Assembly (NCBI RefSeq): GCF_026242045.1
Contig: NZ_JAPJDO010000023.1
Span: 33,352-97,351, forward strand
Direction: 5' to 3'
DNA length: 64,000 nt
Source of the DNA: Mycobacterium pinniadriaticum
GTDB taxonomy: Bacteria; Actinomycetota; Actinomycetes; Mycobacteriales; Mycobacteriaceae
The translations under genes and the position numbers were made by a program. Shown one piece after another: positions 33,885-42,079 of the stretch (the first letter of the stretch is position 1; each line of letters begins with the position of its first letter). Under the pieces are notes generated by a model. That model was not told the origin of the DNA. It did no database searches and saw only the letters and a list, made by a program, of their open reading frames with translations.

Positions 33885-33921
33885 TTGCGGATTTGCGTGC
33901 TCTTCGCAACCGATTCCGCAA
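33885..33921. promoter_or_regulatory. Cluster of four TTGCG half-sites upstream of potA
   Basis: TTGCG-N3-TTGCG-N7-CGCAA-N7-CGCAA, two copies on each strand, centred on the dyad at 33893-33909. It lies 33-69 bp upstream of potA and looks like a binding array for an unknown repressor or activator of the transporter. Confidence 0.4.
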
Positions 33922-34033
33922 CGAAATATGAATTCTTCGATGGAATCGCTCGTCCGAGCCGGGGAGGGGGCACGGCTTTCGATGGAACGGCACCGCCCCA
34001 CCGTGGTGTCGATGGGTCGGATCTTAACTCCAC

Positions 34034-35224
34034 TCAGGCGGTCGTGAGCCCTCGTGCGATAACCAGCCGCTGGATTTGGTTGGTCCCCTCGAAGATCTGG
34101 GTGATCTTGGCTTCACGCATGTAGCGCTCGACCCGGTAGTCGCGGGTGTAGCCGATGCCGCCCAGTACCTGGACGGCATCGGTGGTCACCTTCATCGCGG
34201 CGTCGGTGGCCACCAGCTTTGCCACGCTGGCCTGCTGGGAGTAGGGCCGGCCGGCATCACGACGCCGCGCGGCGTCTATATAGGTGGCCCGCGCACCGGC
34301 CACGGCGGCGGCCATGTCGGCGAGGAGGAAACCCAGCCCTTGATGGTCGATGATCTTGCGGCCGAAGGTTGTTCGTTGGTTGGCGTAGGCGCAGGCTTCG
34401 TCCAGGGCGGCTTGGGCGATACCGACGGCGACCGCGGCGATGCCCAGCCGGCCCGAGTCCAGCGCACTGAACGCGATCTGCAGGCCCTGGCCCTCGGCCC
34501 CGATCCGGCGCTCGGCGTCGACCACGGCGTTGTCGTAGAACGCCGTCGTGGTCGGGACGGCGGCCAGGCCCATCTTCTCCTCGGGCTTGCCGAAGCTCAG
34601 TCCGGGTAGATCCGCCGGAATCAGGAAGCAGGTGATACCTCCCCGAACTTTCCCCGGGTCGCTTCGCTCCTGCCCTCCGGAACCTTCTCCGGTGCGGGCG
34701 AACAAGGTGTAGAAATCGGCCCGCCCACCGTGGGTGATCCAAGCCTTCGACCCGTTGATGACGTAGCCAGAGACCCCGTCGGCGGCGACGGGCACAGCGG
34801 CGCAGCGCAGCGCCGCGGCATCCGAACCGGCCTGTGGCTCGGACAGGCTGTACGCGCCGATCTGCTCACCCGACAGCATGCCCGGCAACCAGCGCTCCCG
34901 TTGCTCGTCGGTGCCGAACGTCAGCAGGGGATGACACGACAGGCTGTGCACACTGACCGCCACCGCCACGGCGGCCCACCGGGCCGCGATCTCCTCGAGA
35001 ACCTGCAGATAGACCTCGAACGGCTGACCGCCCCCGCCCCATTCCACGGGCTGCGGCAGGCTCAGCAGCCCGGCCGCCCCGAGCTGGGCGAACACACCCT
35101 CGGGATAGGTCTCGGCGCGCTCGTGCTCGTCGACGATCGGGTCGAGGATCCGCTCGCCGATATCGCGGGTCAGCGCGATGAGATCGGCGGCATCCCGATC
35201 AGGCAGCAGTCGGTCGACGGGCAT
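34034..35224 (-). CDS. Acyl-CoA dehydrogenase (FadE)
   Basis: A 396-residue flavoenzyme with the two family signatures GAYSLSEPQAGSDAAAL and QVLGGIGYTRDYRVERYMREAKITQIFEGTNQIQ; Glu in FEGTNQ is the probable catalytic base region for this class. It oxidises acyl-CoA to the 2-enoyl-CoA using FAD. Residues about 178-193 (GSGGQERSDPGKVRG) interrupt a normally short loop between FARTG and ITCFLIP, suggesting an in-frame insertion. It is divergent from a TetR gene with shared operator repeats, which indicates substrate-induced expression. The chain-length specificity is unknown. Confidence 0.92.
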   Translation of the reverse strand: MPVDRLLPDRDAADLIALTRDIGERILDPIVDEHERAETYPEGVFAQLGAAGLLSLPQPVEWGGGGQPFEVYLQVLEEIAARWAAVAVAVSVHSLSCHPLLTFGTDEQRERWLPGMLSGEQIGAYSLSEPQAGSDAAALRCAAVPVAADGVSGYVINGSKAWITHGGRADFYTLFARTGEGSGGQERSDPGKVRGGITCFLIPADLPGLSFGKPEEKMGLAAVPTTTAFYDNAVVDAERRIGAEGQGLQIAFSALDSGRLGIAAVAVGIAQAALDEACAYANQRTTFGRKIIDHQGLGFLLADMAAAVAGARATYIDAARRRDAGRPYSQQASVAKLVATDAAMKVTTDAVQVLGGIGYTRDYRVERYMREAKITQIFEGTNQIQRLVIARGLTTA

Positions 35225-35253
35225 GGGCAGCCTCTCGAATCGGTACTGGATAA

Positions 35254-35291
35254 TACTAGAAATAGTACTGACTTACGCCTGCCAGTACTAT
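35254..35291. promoter_or_regulatory. Operator region between fadE and tetR
   Basis: Nested inverted repeats: ATAGTACTG (35262-35270) with CAGTACTAT (35283-35291), 9-bp perfect arms and 12-bp spacer; and TACTA-GAAA-TAGTA (35254-35267). Every arm contains the AGTA/TACT core. The 74-bp divergent gap also contains AT-rich -10 candidates, so a TetR dimer pair could close both promoters. Confidence 0.65.
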
Positions 35292-35298
35292 CAGATGG

Positions 35299-35883
35299 GT
35301 GGCCACCCGCACCTCTGCGGCGTTCGGAACCCGGCGCCGCGGCGAGTTGTTCGACGCTTTACTGGCATTGTTCCTGCGTGAGGGTTTCGCGCACCTGACC
35401 CTCGATGACATCGCCGCTCGACTGCGTTGTTCGAAGGGCACGCTGTATCGGTTGGCCAGCAGCAAGGAGCAGTTGGTGCATGCCGTCACCGTCCACTTCT
35501 TCCGGCGTGCGACCGACGACGTCGAACGCCGGGTTGCCCCGGTCGATGGGGCACGCGCGCGGATCACCGCCTACCTCACCGCCGTCGGCGCCGCACTCGA
35601 GGCCGCGTCCGATCAGTTCATGGCCGATCTGGACGCAAACGCGGCGGCCCGGGCGGTCTACGAACAGAACACCGCCATCGCCGCGCGGCGGGTCGGTGAA
35701 TTGATCGGCGAAGGGGTCGCGACCGAAGAATTCCGCGATGTACACGCGGCCTTCGCCGCAGACCTGGCCGCGGCGATGATGGTGCGGATCCAACAGGGGA
35801 CCGTGCGGACCACCACGGGCCTCGACGACGCGTCGGCCTATCGCGAACTCGCCGCCATCCTGACCGCCGGGATCAACGCCTGA
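35299..35883 (+). CDS. TetR-family regulator of the adjacent fadE
   Basis: A 194-residue regulator. HTH: EGFAHLTLDDIAARLRCSKGTLYRLASSKEQLV. The C-terminal domain is typical of regulators of acyl-CoA dehydrogenase genes in mycobacteria. GTG start at 35299 lies eight bases after the operator repeat; a nearby ATG is out of frame. It probably represses itself and fadE and is released by an acyl-CoA. Confidence 0.85.
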   Translation: MATRTSAAFGTRRRGELFDALLALFLREGFAHLTLDDIAARLRCSKGTLYRLASSKEQLVHAVTVHFFRRATDDVERRVAPVDGARARITAYLTAVGAALEAASDQFMADLDANAAARAVYEQNTAIAARRVGELIGEGVATEEFRDVHAAFAADLAAAMMVRIQQGTVRTTTGLDDASAYRELAAILTAGINA

Positions 35884-35884
35884 C

Positions 35885-36691
35885 TCACATGTGGGCGCCG
35901 CCGTCGATGCGGACCTCGGTGCCGGAAACGAAGTAGGCGTCCGGGCTGCCCAGCATCGCCACGACATTCGCTACCGCATCCGGCTTGGCGAAGATCTCGC
36001 CTTTGGGCAGGGGCAGCAACGGTGCGACCCGGCCGAACAGGCTGTAGTCGACATCCTTGGGTAGGCCGGGACCGACGCTCTGCTTCGACTGGCCGGTTCC
36101 GTCGGTCATGCCCGACGATATGGAGCCGGGCTGCACGGAGTTGAAACGGATGCCGTCCTTGGCGAACTCGGCCGCCAGGGCGTGCGTCATGGCTTGCACA
36201 CCGCCCTTCGATGCCGCGTAGGCCGACATGTAGGGATGAGCGAAGGCGGCCGACGTCGAGCTGAAGTTCACCACTGCCGGGGCGATACCGGCGCGTAGGG
36301 CGGGGACCGCTTCCCGGGTTACCAGGAAGGTGCCGACCAGGTTGACTCGGAGGACTTGTTCGAACGCGGCCAATGTGGTGTCGAGCAGGTGGTCCGAACG
36401 CAGGATGCCCGCCACGTTGACGAGGGTGTCAAGGCCGCCGAGGGTGGAGATCGCTTCACCGACACCGGTTTTCACTGACTCTTCTTTGCTGACGTCGATG
36501 ACCACCGTGGTCAGCCGGCCAGCCGCCTCGGCAGCCTTTGCTGCGGTGTCCTTCAGGCCGGACTCGCTGATGTCGGCGGCCACCACGCGGCCGCCCTCGT
36601 CGAGAATTCGCAACACGCAGGCCTGACCGATGCCGGAGCCACCGCCGGTGATCAGCACGCGACGATCGGTGTAACGCTGCGGGGTCGCCAT
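35885..36691 (-). CDS. Short-chain dehydrogenase/reductase (SDR)
   Basis: A 268-residue NAD(P)-dependent oxidoreductase. Cofactor loop TGGGSGIG (residues 15-22), acidic AADIS after strand 2 (favouring NAD), VNVAGIL, catalytic Ser in NFSSTSAAF and YAASK with the Tyr/Lys pair. The C-terminal VSGTEVRIDGGAHM is standard. A sterol or hydroxyacyl substrate is possible because the mce4-like operon is divergent from it; M. tuberculosis also has an SDR gene beside mce4. Substrate not shown. Confidence 0.9.
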   Translation of the reverse strand: MATPQRYTDRRVLITGGGSGIGQACVLRILDEGGRVVAADISESGLKDTAAKAAEAAGRLTTVVIDVSKEESVKTGVGEAISTLGGLDTLVNVAGILRSDHLLDTTLAAFEQVLRVNLVGTFLVTREAVPALRAGIAPAVVNFSSTSAAFAHPYMSAYAASKGGVQAMTHALAAEFAKDGIRFNSVQPGSISSGMTDGTGQSKQSVGPGLPKDVDYSLFGRVAPLLPLPKGEIFAKPDAVANVVAMLGSPDAYFVSGTEVRIDGGAHM

Positions 36692-37097
36692 GACGGATCA
36701 GCTCCTGTGTCGGACGGGGTGGCCTCGATCATCGTCGGCCGTGATCGGCGGCGGGCGAGAAGGATCCCGCTGACCGGGAATGGCCCGGTATCCTCGAGGC
36801 GCGCCGTCCACTCTTCCACCCGTGCGGGTCGAATCCGGAATCCTGGTTCTCCCAATCGAGTCGACGATGCAGCCGCGGGAGAAGGCGAGACATTCGAGCC
36901 CCAGTCGTCTCGGAACTATGAGCGAAATCGACGGGACCGTCAGACCCAGGTCTCGATTGCCGAGATTCGCTACCGCGCGGGCGGTAAGTGCACTAATCTG
37001 CGTTGGCGTCGTTGAAACACGTTCCAGTTTTGGACCGGTTTGTGCCATGGCGCTGCGGCGATGACCACGACGACGTTGGAGGTTGACGAACACAGCC
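36692..37097. promoter_or_regulatory. 406-bp divergent region between the SDR gene and the mce operon
   Basis: No convincing gene is seen; short open frames here have no ribosome binding site or conserved content. The last 90 bp hold the KstR-type box and the mce promoter region. The left part carries the SDR promoter. Confidence 0.5.
37013..37026. promoter_or_regulatory. KstR-type box upstream of the mce operon
   Basis: TGAAACACGTTCCA fits TNNAACNNGTTNNA, the binding motif of the sterol regulator KstR in mycobacteria. It lies 71 bp before the yrbEA start. Confidence 0.65.
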
Positions 37098-37904
37098 ATG
37101 ACGAATCGCACATCAGATCGTTGGTCGCCGGGCATCGCTCTGAACGGTGTGTCGGGTCCGATGCAGGCTATTGGTGGACTGTTTGCGATGTCGGCGGATG
37201 CGGTGCGGTTTGTGTTTCGGAAGCCGTTTCAGTGGCGGGAGTTTTTGGAGCAGTCGTGGTTTGTGGCGCGGGTGTCGTTGGCGCCGACGTTGTTGGTGGC
37301 GATTCCGTTTACGGTGTTGGTCAGCTTTACGTTGAATATTTTGTTGCGGGAGTTGGGGGCTGCGGATCTGTCGGGGGCCGGTGCTGCGTTTGGTGCGGTG
37401 ACGCAGGTGGGTCCGTTGGTGACGGTGTTGATTGTGGCGGGTGCCGGCGCCACGGCGATGTGTGCGGATTTGGGGTCGCGCACGATTCGTGAAGAGATCG
37501 ATGCGATGGAAGTGCTGGGGATTAATCCGGTGCAGCGGTTGGTGACGCCGCGGATGTTGGCCTCGGGTCTGGTGGCGTTGTTGCTGAACAGCTTGGTGGT
37601 GATCATCGGGATTTTGGGTGGGTATGTGTTCTCGGTGTTTGTTCAGGATGTGAATCCTGGCGCGTTCGCGGCGGGGATCACGTTGTTGACCGGGGTGCCT
37701 GAGGTGATCATCTCGTGTGTGAAGGCGGCCCTGTTCGGGTTGATCGCTGGCTTGGTGGCCTGTTATCGGGGGTTGACGATCACCGGGGGTGGGGCCAAGG
37801 CGGTGGGCAACGCGGTCAACGAGACGGTGGTGTATGCGTTCATGGCGTTGTTCGTGGTGAATGTGGTGGTGACCGCGATTGGTATCCGGATGAGCGCACG
37901 GTAG
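37098..37904 (+). CDS. YrbEA (MlaE-like permease), mce4-like operon
   Basis: A 268-residue integral membrane permease of the Mce transporter, with the MlaE core (GAADLSGAGAAFGAVTQVGPLVTVLIVAGAGATAMCADLGSRTIREEIDAMEVLGI, the EEID loop contacting the ATPase). It resembles YrbE4A in memory. ATG 37098 was chosen; a TTG at 37083 is the other option, and GGAGG at 37078 fits neither well. From about 37140 onward the codons end mainly in G or T rather than C, unlike the mce genes after it. Together with YrbEB it moves lipids, probably sterols, through the cytoplasmic membrane. Confidence 0.92.
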   Translation: MTNRTSDRWSPGIALNGVSGPMQAIGGLFAMSADAVRFVFRKPFQWREFLEQSWFVARVSLAPTLLVAIPFTVLVSFTLNILLRELGAADLSGAGAAFGAVTQVGPLVTVLIVAGAGATAMCADLGSRTIREEIDAMEVLGINPVQRLVTPRMLASGLVALLLNSLVVIIGILGGYVFSVFVQDVNPGAFAAGITLLTGVPEVIISCVKAALFGLIAGLVACYRGLTITGGGAKAVGNAVNETVVYAFMALFVVNVVVTAIGIRMSAR

Positions 37905-37911
37905 GCCGGGG

Positions 37912-38760
37912 ATGGCGTCGTTGCAGGGTGTGTATCCGCGGATTGCGCGTCAGGTGCGTCGTCCGTTGGGGACGTTTTCCCGTATTGGTGATCACACGAT
38001 TTTTTATGGTCGGGCGATTGCGGGGACGCCGCATGCGGCGATCCATTTCCGTAAGGAGATCATTCGGCTGATCGCGGAGATCAGCATGGGGGCGGGCACG
38101 TTGGCGATGATCGGCGGCACCGTGGTGATCGTCGGGTTTTTGACGTTGGCTGCGGGTGGGACGTTGGCGGTGCAGGGGTATTCCTCGTTGGGCAATATCG
38201 GGATCGAAGCCCTCACTGGATTCCTTGCGGCGTTTATCAATGTGCGGATTTCTGCGCCGGTGGTGGCTGGGATCGGGTTGGCGGCCACGTTCGGGGCGGG
38301 GGTGACCGCGCAGTTGGGGGCGATGCGGATCAATGAGGAGATCGACGCTTTGGAGTCGATGGGCATCCCGCCGGTCGAATACCTGGTCAGTACCCGGATT
38401 GTGGCGGGGATGGTGGCGATCACCCCGTTGTATTCGATTGCGGTGATCTTGTCGTTTGTGGCCAGCCAGTTCACCACGGTGGTGTTGTTCGGCCAGTCGG
38501 GGGGGCTCTATGACCATTACTTCAACACCTTCCTCAACCCGATCGATTTGTTGTGGAGCTTTTTGCAGGCGGTGTTGATGGCGATCACGATCCTGTTGAT
38601 CCACACCTACTTCGGCTATTTCGCCACCGGCGGCCCCTCCGGAGTCGGTGTCGCGGTGGGCAACGCGGTACGGACCTCACTGATCGTGGTCGTCTCGGTC
38701 ACCCTGCTGGTCTCACTGGCCATCTACGGATCCAACGGCAACTTCAACCTGTCCGGATAG
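37912..38760 (+). CDS. YrbEB (MlaE-like permease), mce4-like operon
   Basis: A 282-residue permease partner of YrbEA. Conserved parts include FLTLAAGGTLAVQGYSSLGNIGIEALTGF, GATAQLG-type GAGVTAQLGAMRINEEIDALESMGI and the C-terminal YGSNGNFNLSG, close to YrbE4B. G/T-ending codons continue to about 38560, after which the gene switches to the C-ending style of its neighbours. It starts 7 bp after yrbEA and ends 12 bp before mceA. Confidence 0.92.
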   Translation: MASLQGVYPRIARQVRRPLGTFSRIGDHTIFYGRAIAGTPHAAIHFRKEIIRLIAEISMGAGTLAMIGGTVVIVGFLTLAAGGTLAVQGYSSLGNIGIEALTGFLAAFINVRISAPVVAGIGLAATFGAGVTAQLGAMRINEEIDALESMGIPPVEYLVSTRIVAGMVAITPLYSIAVILSFVASQFTTVVLFGQSGGLYDHYFNTFLNPIDLLWSFLQAVLMAITILLIHTYFGYFATGGPSGVGVAVGNAVRTSLIVVVSVTLLVSLAIYGSNGNFNLSG

Positions 38761-38772
38761 CCGAGGAACCCG

Positions 38773-39960
38773 ATGAAATCAGGTATCGCGCGCCCGCTCG
38801 CCGGATTGGCGACCGTGGTGGCCATCGGCGCGATCATCGCGCTGGCCGTTGGGCTGTTCCAGGACAGCTTCACCAAGACCGTTCCGGTCACTGTGATCTC
38901 GCAGCGTGCCGGTCTGGTGATGTATCCCGACGCCAAGGTGAAGCTCAACGGTGCTCAGGTCGGCAAGGTCTCCACCATCGACTTGCTGCCCGACGGTCGC
39001 GCCGCGCTGCACCTGGCCCTGAACCCCTCCTTCGTCAACGACATCCCGGCCAACGTGAGTGCGGACATCACGTCGTCGACGGTGTTCGGCTCGAAGTTCG
39101 TCGAGCTGAATCCGCCGCCGGACGCCTCCGCTCAGTCGATAAAGGCCGGCCAGATCATCGACGGCAAACACGTGACCGTCGAGATCAACACCGTGTTCCA
39201 GCAGCTGGTTTCGGTGCTCTCACAGATCGAACCCGCCAAGCTCAATCAGACCCTCGGCGCGATCGCCACCTCCCTGCACGGTCGCGGTGACAAGTTCGGG
39301 CAAGCCCTGGTCGACCTCGATACGGCGCTGGCCAAGCTCAACCCCAGCCTGGATACGCTGAACCATGAATTATCGGTAGCGCCAAAGGTATTCGACGCCT
39401 ACGGTGATGCGGCCGGCGACCTGGTGACAACGGTCAAGAACGCGTCGAAGATCAGCGACACCATCGTCGACCAGGACCAGAACCTCGACACCCTGCTCGT
39501 CAGTGCCATCGGCTTGGCTGACGTCGGGACCGAGGTGCTGAGTGAGAACCGCGAGCCGCTGGCCAACGTGGTGCATCTGCTGGTGCCCACCACCGATCTG
39601 CTCAACCAGTACAACGCCGCACTCACCTGCGGTATCGGCGCCCTGATTCCGCTGGCCACCGGCCCGGGTCTGCCGTTGCCGGGAGCTGTTCTGTTGCAGT
39701 CGTTCTTCCTCGGCCGTGAGCGCTACCGCTATCCGGGCAACTTGCCGAAGGTCGCCGCAAAAGGCGGCCCGCAATGCACCGACCTGCCGAAGGTGCCGTT
39801 CGAGACCAGCCCTCCGTTCGTGGTCTCCGACATCGGTGCCAACCCCGCGCAGTACGGCAATCAGGGCATCCTGCTCAACTCCGACGGGCTCAAGCAGGCG
39901 CTGTTCGGCCCGCTGGACGGCCCGCCGCGCAACACCGCACAGATCGGACAACCGGGATGA
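38773..39960 (+). CDS. MceA, Mce4A-like substrate-binding subunit
   Basis: A 395-residue exported protein with one N-terminal signal anchor (LAGLATVVAIGAIIALAVGLF), an MCE domain (VPVTVISQRAGLVMYPDAKVKLNGAQVGKV) and a helical tail. The C-terminal KVAAKGGPQC, ANPAQYGNQGILLNSDGLKQALFGPLDGPPRNTAQIG is close to Mce4A of M. tuberculosis, which imports cholesterol. An RGD tripeptide occurs in LHGRGDKFG. It forms the periplasmic tunnel together with MceB-F. Confidence 0.92.
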   Translation: MKSGIARPLAGLATVVAIGAIIALAVGLFQDSFTKTVPVTVISQRAGLVMYPDAKVKLNGAQVGKVSTIDLLPDGRAALHLALNPSFVNDIPANVSADITSSTVFGSKFVELNPPPDASAQSIKAGQIIDGKHVTVEINTVFQQLVSVLSQIEPAKLNQTLGAIATSLHGRGDKFGQALVDLDTALAKLNPSLDTLNHELSVAPKVFDAYGDAAGDLVTTVKNASKISDTIVDQDQNLDTLLVSAIGLADVGTEVLSENREPLANVVHLLVPTTDLLNQYNAALTCGIGALIPLATGPGLPLPGAVLLQSFFLGRERYRYPGNLPKVAAKGGPQCTDLPKVPFETSPPFVVSDIGANPAQYGNQGILLNSDGLKQALFGPLDGPPRNTAQIGQPG

Positions 39961-40982
39961 CCGCCTTGTGGAAGACGATCGTCAAGGTTGGCGTGTTCGG
40001 TGTTGTGATGATCTTGCTGACCGCGGCGCTGTTCGCGATCTTCGGCCAGTACCGGTCCGGTTCGGACAACTCGTACTCGGCCGTCTTCGCCGACGCGTCG
40101 AGCCTGAAGTCCGGTGATTCCGTGCGGGTGGCCGGGGTCCGCGTCGGCACCGTCAAAGACGTGGCCCTGCAGCCCGACAACAAGGTGATCGTCGACTTCG
40201 ACGCCGACCGAAAGATCGTGCTGACCTCGGGGACCAAGGCGACGGTCCGCTACCTCAACCTGGTCGGCGACCGGTATCTGGAGCTGGTCGACAGCCCCGG
40301 ATCGGCGAAGATCCAGCCGCCGGGCAGCCAGATTCCTCTCGACCGCACCGAGCCCGCCCTGGATCTCGACCTGCTCCTCGGTGGCCTCAAACCCGTTGTC
40401 CAGGGCCTCAATCCGCAGGACGTCAACGCGCTGACGAACTCTCTGATCCAGATCCTGCAGGGTGAGGACGGCAACATCGAATCGCTGTTCTCCAAGACGT
40501 CGTCATTCACCACCGCGCTGGCTGAAAACGGCCAGAACGTGCAGCAGGTGATCGACAATCTCAACACGGTGGTCGCCACCATCAGCAAGGACGGCGACAA
40601 GTTCTCCGGTGCGGTCGACAAGCTGGAGAAGTTGATCACCGGGCTCGCCGCCGACAAAGACCCCATCGGCGCGTCCATCACGGCACTGGACAACGGCACC
40701 GCCGCGCTGACCGATCTGCTCAACCAGTCGCGCGCCCCGTTGGCGGGCACTGTCGACCAGCTCGGCCGGCTGGCCCCGCTGCTCGACCAGGACAAGGAAC
40801 TGCTCGACATCTCCATCAAGAAGGCGCCGGCGAACTATCGCAAGGTGGTGCGGCTCGGGTCCTACGGCAGTTTCATCAACCAGTACCTGTGCGGCCTGTC
40901 ACTGCGCGTCAGTGACCTGCAGGGTCGCACCGCCTACTTCCCCTGGATCATCCAACACACTGGAAGGTGCGCGGAGCCCTGA
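39957..40982 (+). CDS. MceB subunit
   Basis: A 341-residue Mce protein: signal anchor VGVFGVVMILLTAALFAIFG, MCE domain (YSAVFADASSLKSGDSVRVAGVRVGTVKDV) and helical C-terminal region ending with a Cys pair (LCGLS, GRCAEP). It overlaps mceA by four bases (ATGA). Confidence 0.92.
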   Translation: MTALWKTIVKVGVFGVVMILLTAALFAIFGQYRSGSDNSYSAVFADASSLKSGDSVRVAGVRVGTVKDVALQPDNKVIVDFDADRKIVLTSGTKATVRYLNLVGDRYLELVDSPGSAKIQPPGSQIPLDRTEPALDLDLLLGGLKPVVQGLNPQDVNALTNSLIQILQGEDGNIESLFSKTSSFTTALAENGQNVQQVIDNLNTVVATISKDGDKFSGAVDKLEKLITGLAADKDPIGASITALDNGTAALTDLLNQSRAPLAGTVDQLGRLAPLLDQDKELLDISIKKAPANYRKVVRLGSYGSFINQYLCGLSLRVSDLQGRTAYFPWIIQHTGRCAEP

Positions 40983-42079
40983 TGCTTAAATACCGCGGAT
41001 CCTCACTGATCAAGGCAGGCTTCATCGGTCTGGTGTTGATCGTGCTCGCCATCACCGTGGGACTGCAGCCCGAACGGCTGGTCTCGCTCGCCACGGCGAT
41101 CCGGCATCAGGCGCTGTTCACCGAAGCCGGCGGCCTGCAGCAGGGCAATGATGTCAAGGTGTCCGGCGTCAAGGTCGGCACCGTTTCGGACGTGTCTTTG
41201 CGGCATGGCAAGGCGCTGGTGACCTTCATGGTCAAGGGCAGCGTTCACCTCGGTACCGACACCACCGCCCACGTCCGCACCGGAACCCTGCTGGGCCAAC
41301 GGATTCTGACACTGGAGTCCGATGGGAAGGGAACGCTGCGCTCCGCCGACGTGATCCCGGTGTCGCGCACCGGATCGCCGTACTCGCTGACCGAATCGCT
41401 GTCCGACTTCGCCGCCAACACCGCGGCCACCGACACCGCGGCGATCAACCACTCACTGGACACGCTGTCGGACACCCTCGACCGCATCACCCCGGAATTG
41501 GGCCCGACCTTCGACGGGTTGAGCAAGCTGTCGCGGATGATCAACGAGCGAAACGAATCACTGGCCAATCTGCTCAAGACCGCCTCGAACGTCACCGGAA
41601 TCCTCTCGCAGCGCAGCGCACAGGTGAACACCCTGCTGCTCAACGCCAACGACCTCATCGGTGTTCTGCAACAACGCCGCTACGCGATCGCCAACCTGCT
41701 GGCCAGTACGTCCGCGCTGTCGAAACAGCTCAGCGGAATCGTGGCCGACAACGAAAAGGACCTGGCGCCCGCGCTGGAGAAACTCAACGCGGTGACCGCG
41801 ATGCTGGAGAAGAACAATGACAACATCACCGCGGCCATGAAGGGTCTGGCGAAATTCCAGCTAACCCAGGCTGAAGCAGTCAACAACGGCTTCTACTACA
41901 ACGCGTTCGTGGCCAACCTGAGTCCGGCCCAAACCCTGCAGCCGTTCCTCGACTACGCACTGGGCTTCCGTCGGGGTATCGATGCGGGACAGCCAGCCGA
42001 CAATGCCGGACCACGCGCGGAGTTCCCGTTCCCGTACAACGGAATACCACAGCCCAACGAGCGATGGGGGCAGCCATGA
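40982..42079 (+). CDS. MceC subunit
   Basis: A 365-residue Mce protein: signal anchor AGFIGLVLIVLAITVGL, MCE domain (HQALFTEAGGLQQGNDVKVSGVKVGTVSDV), then a long coiled helical region (residues about 150-310) expected to line the tunnel. It starts on the last base of mceB; a GTG-started extension at 40967 was rejected for that reason. Confidence 0.92.
   Translation: MLKYRGSSLIKAGFIGLVLIVLAITVGLQPERLVSLATAIRHQALFTEAGGLQQGNDVKVSGVKVGTVSDVSLRHGKALVTFMVKGSVHLGTDTTAHVRTGTLLGQRILTLESDGKGTLRSADVIPVSRTGSPYSLTESLSDFAANTAATDTAAINHSLDTLSDTLDRITPELGPTFDGLSKLSRMINERNESLANLLKTASNVTGILSQRSAQVNTLLLNANDLIGVLQQRRYAIANLLASTSALSKQLSGIVADNEKDLAPALEKLNAVTAMLEKNNDNITAAMKGLAKFQLTQAEAVNNGFYYNAFVANLSPAQTLQPFLDYALGFRRGIDAGQPADNAGPRAEFPFPYNGIPQPNERWGQP

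Noticed and set aside
37040..37492. 150-residue open frame overlapping the start of yrbEA (ATG 37061)
   Set aside because: Out of frame with yrbEA and made of Gly/Val/Cys-rich antisense-like sequence; the conserved permease occupies the same DNA.
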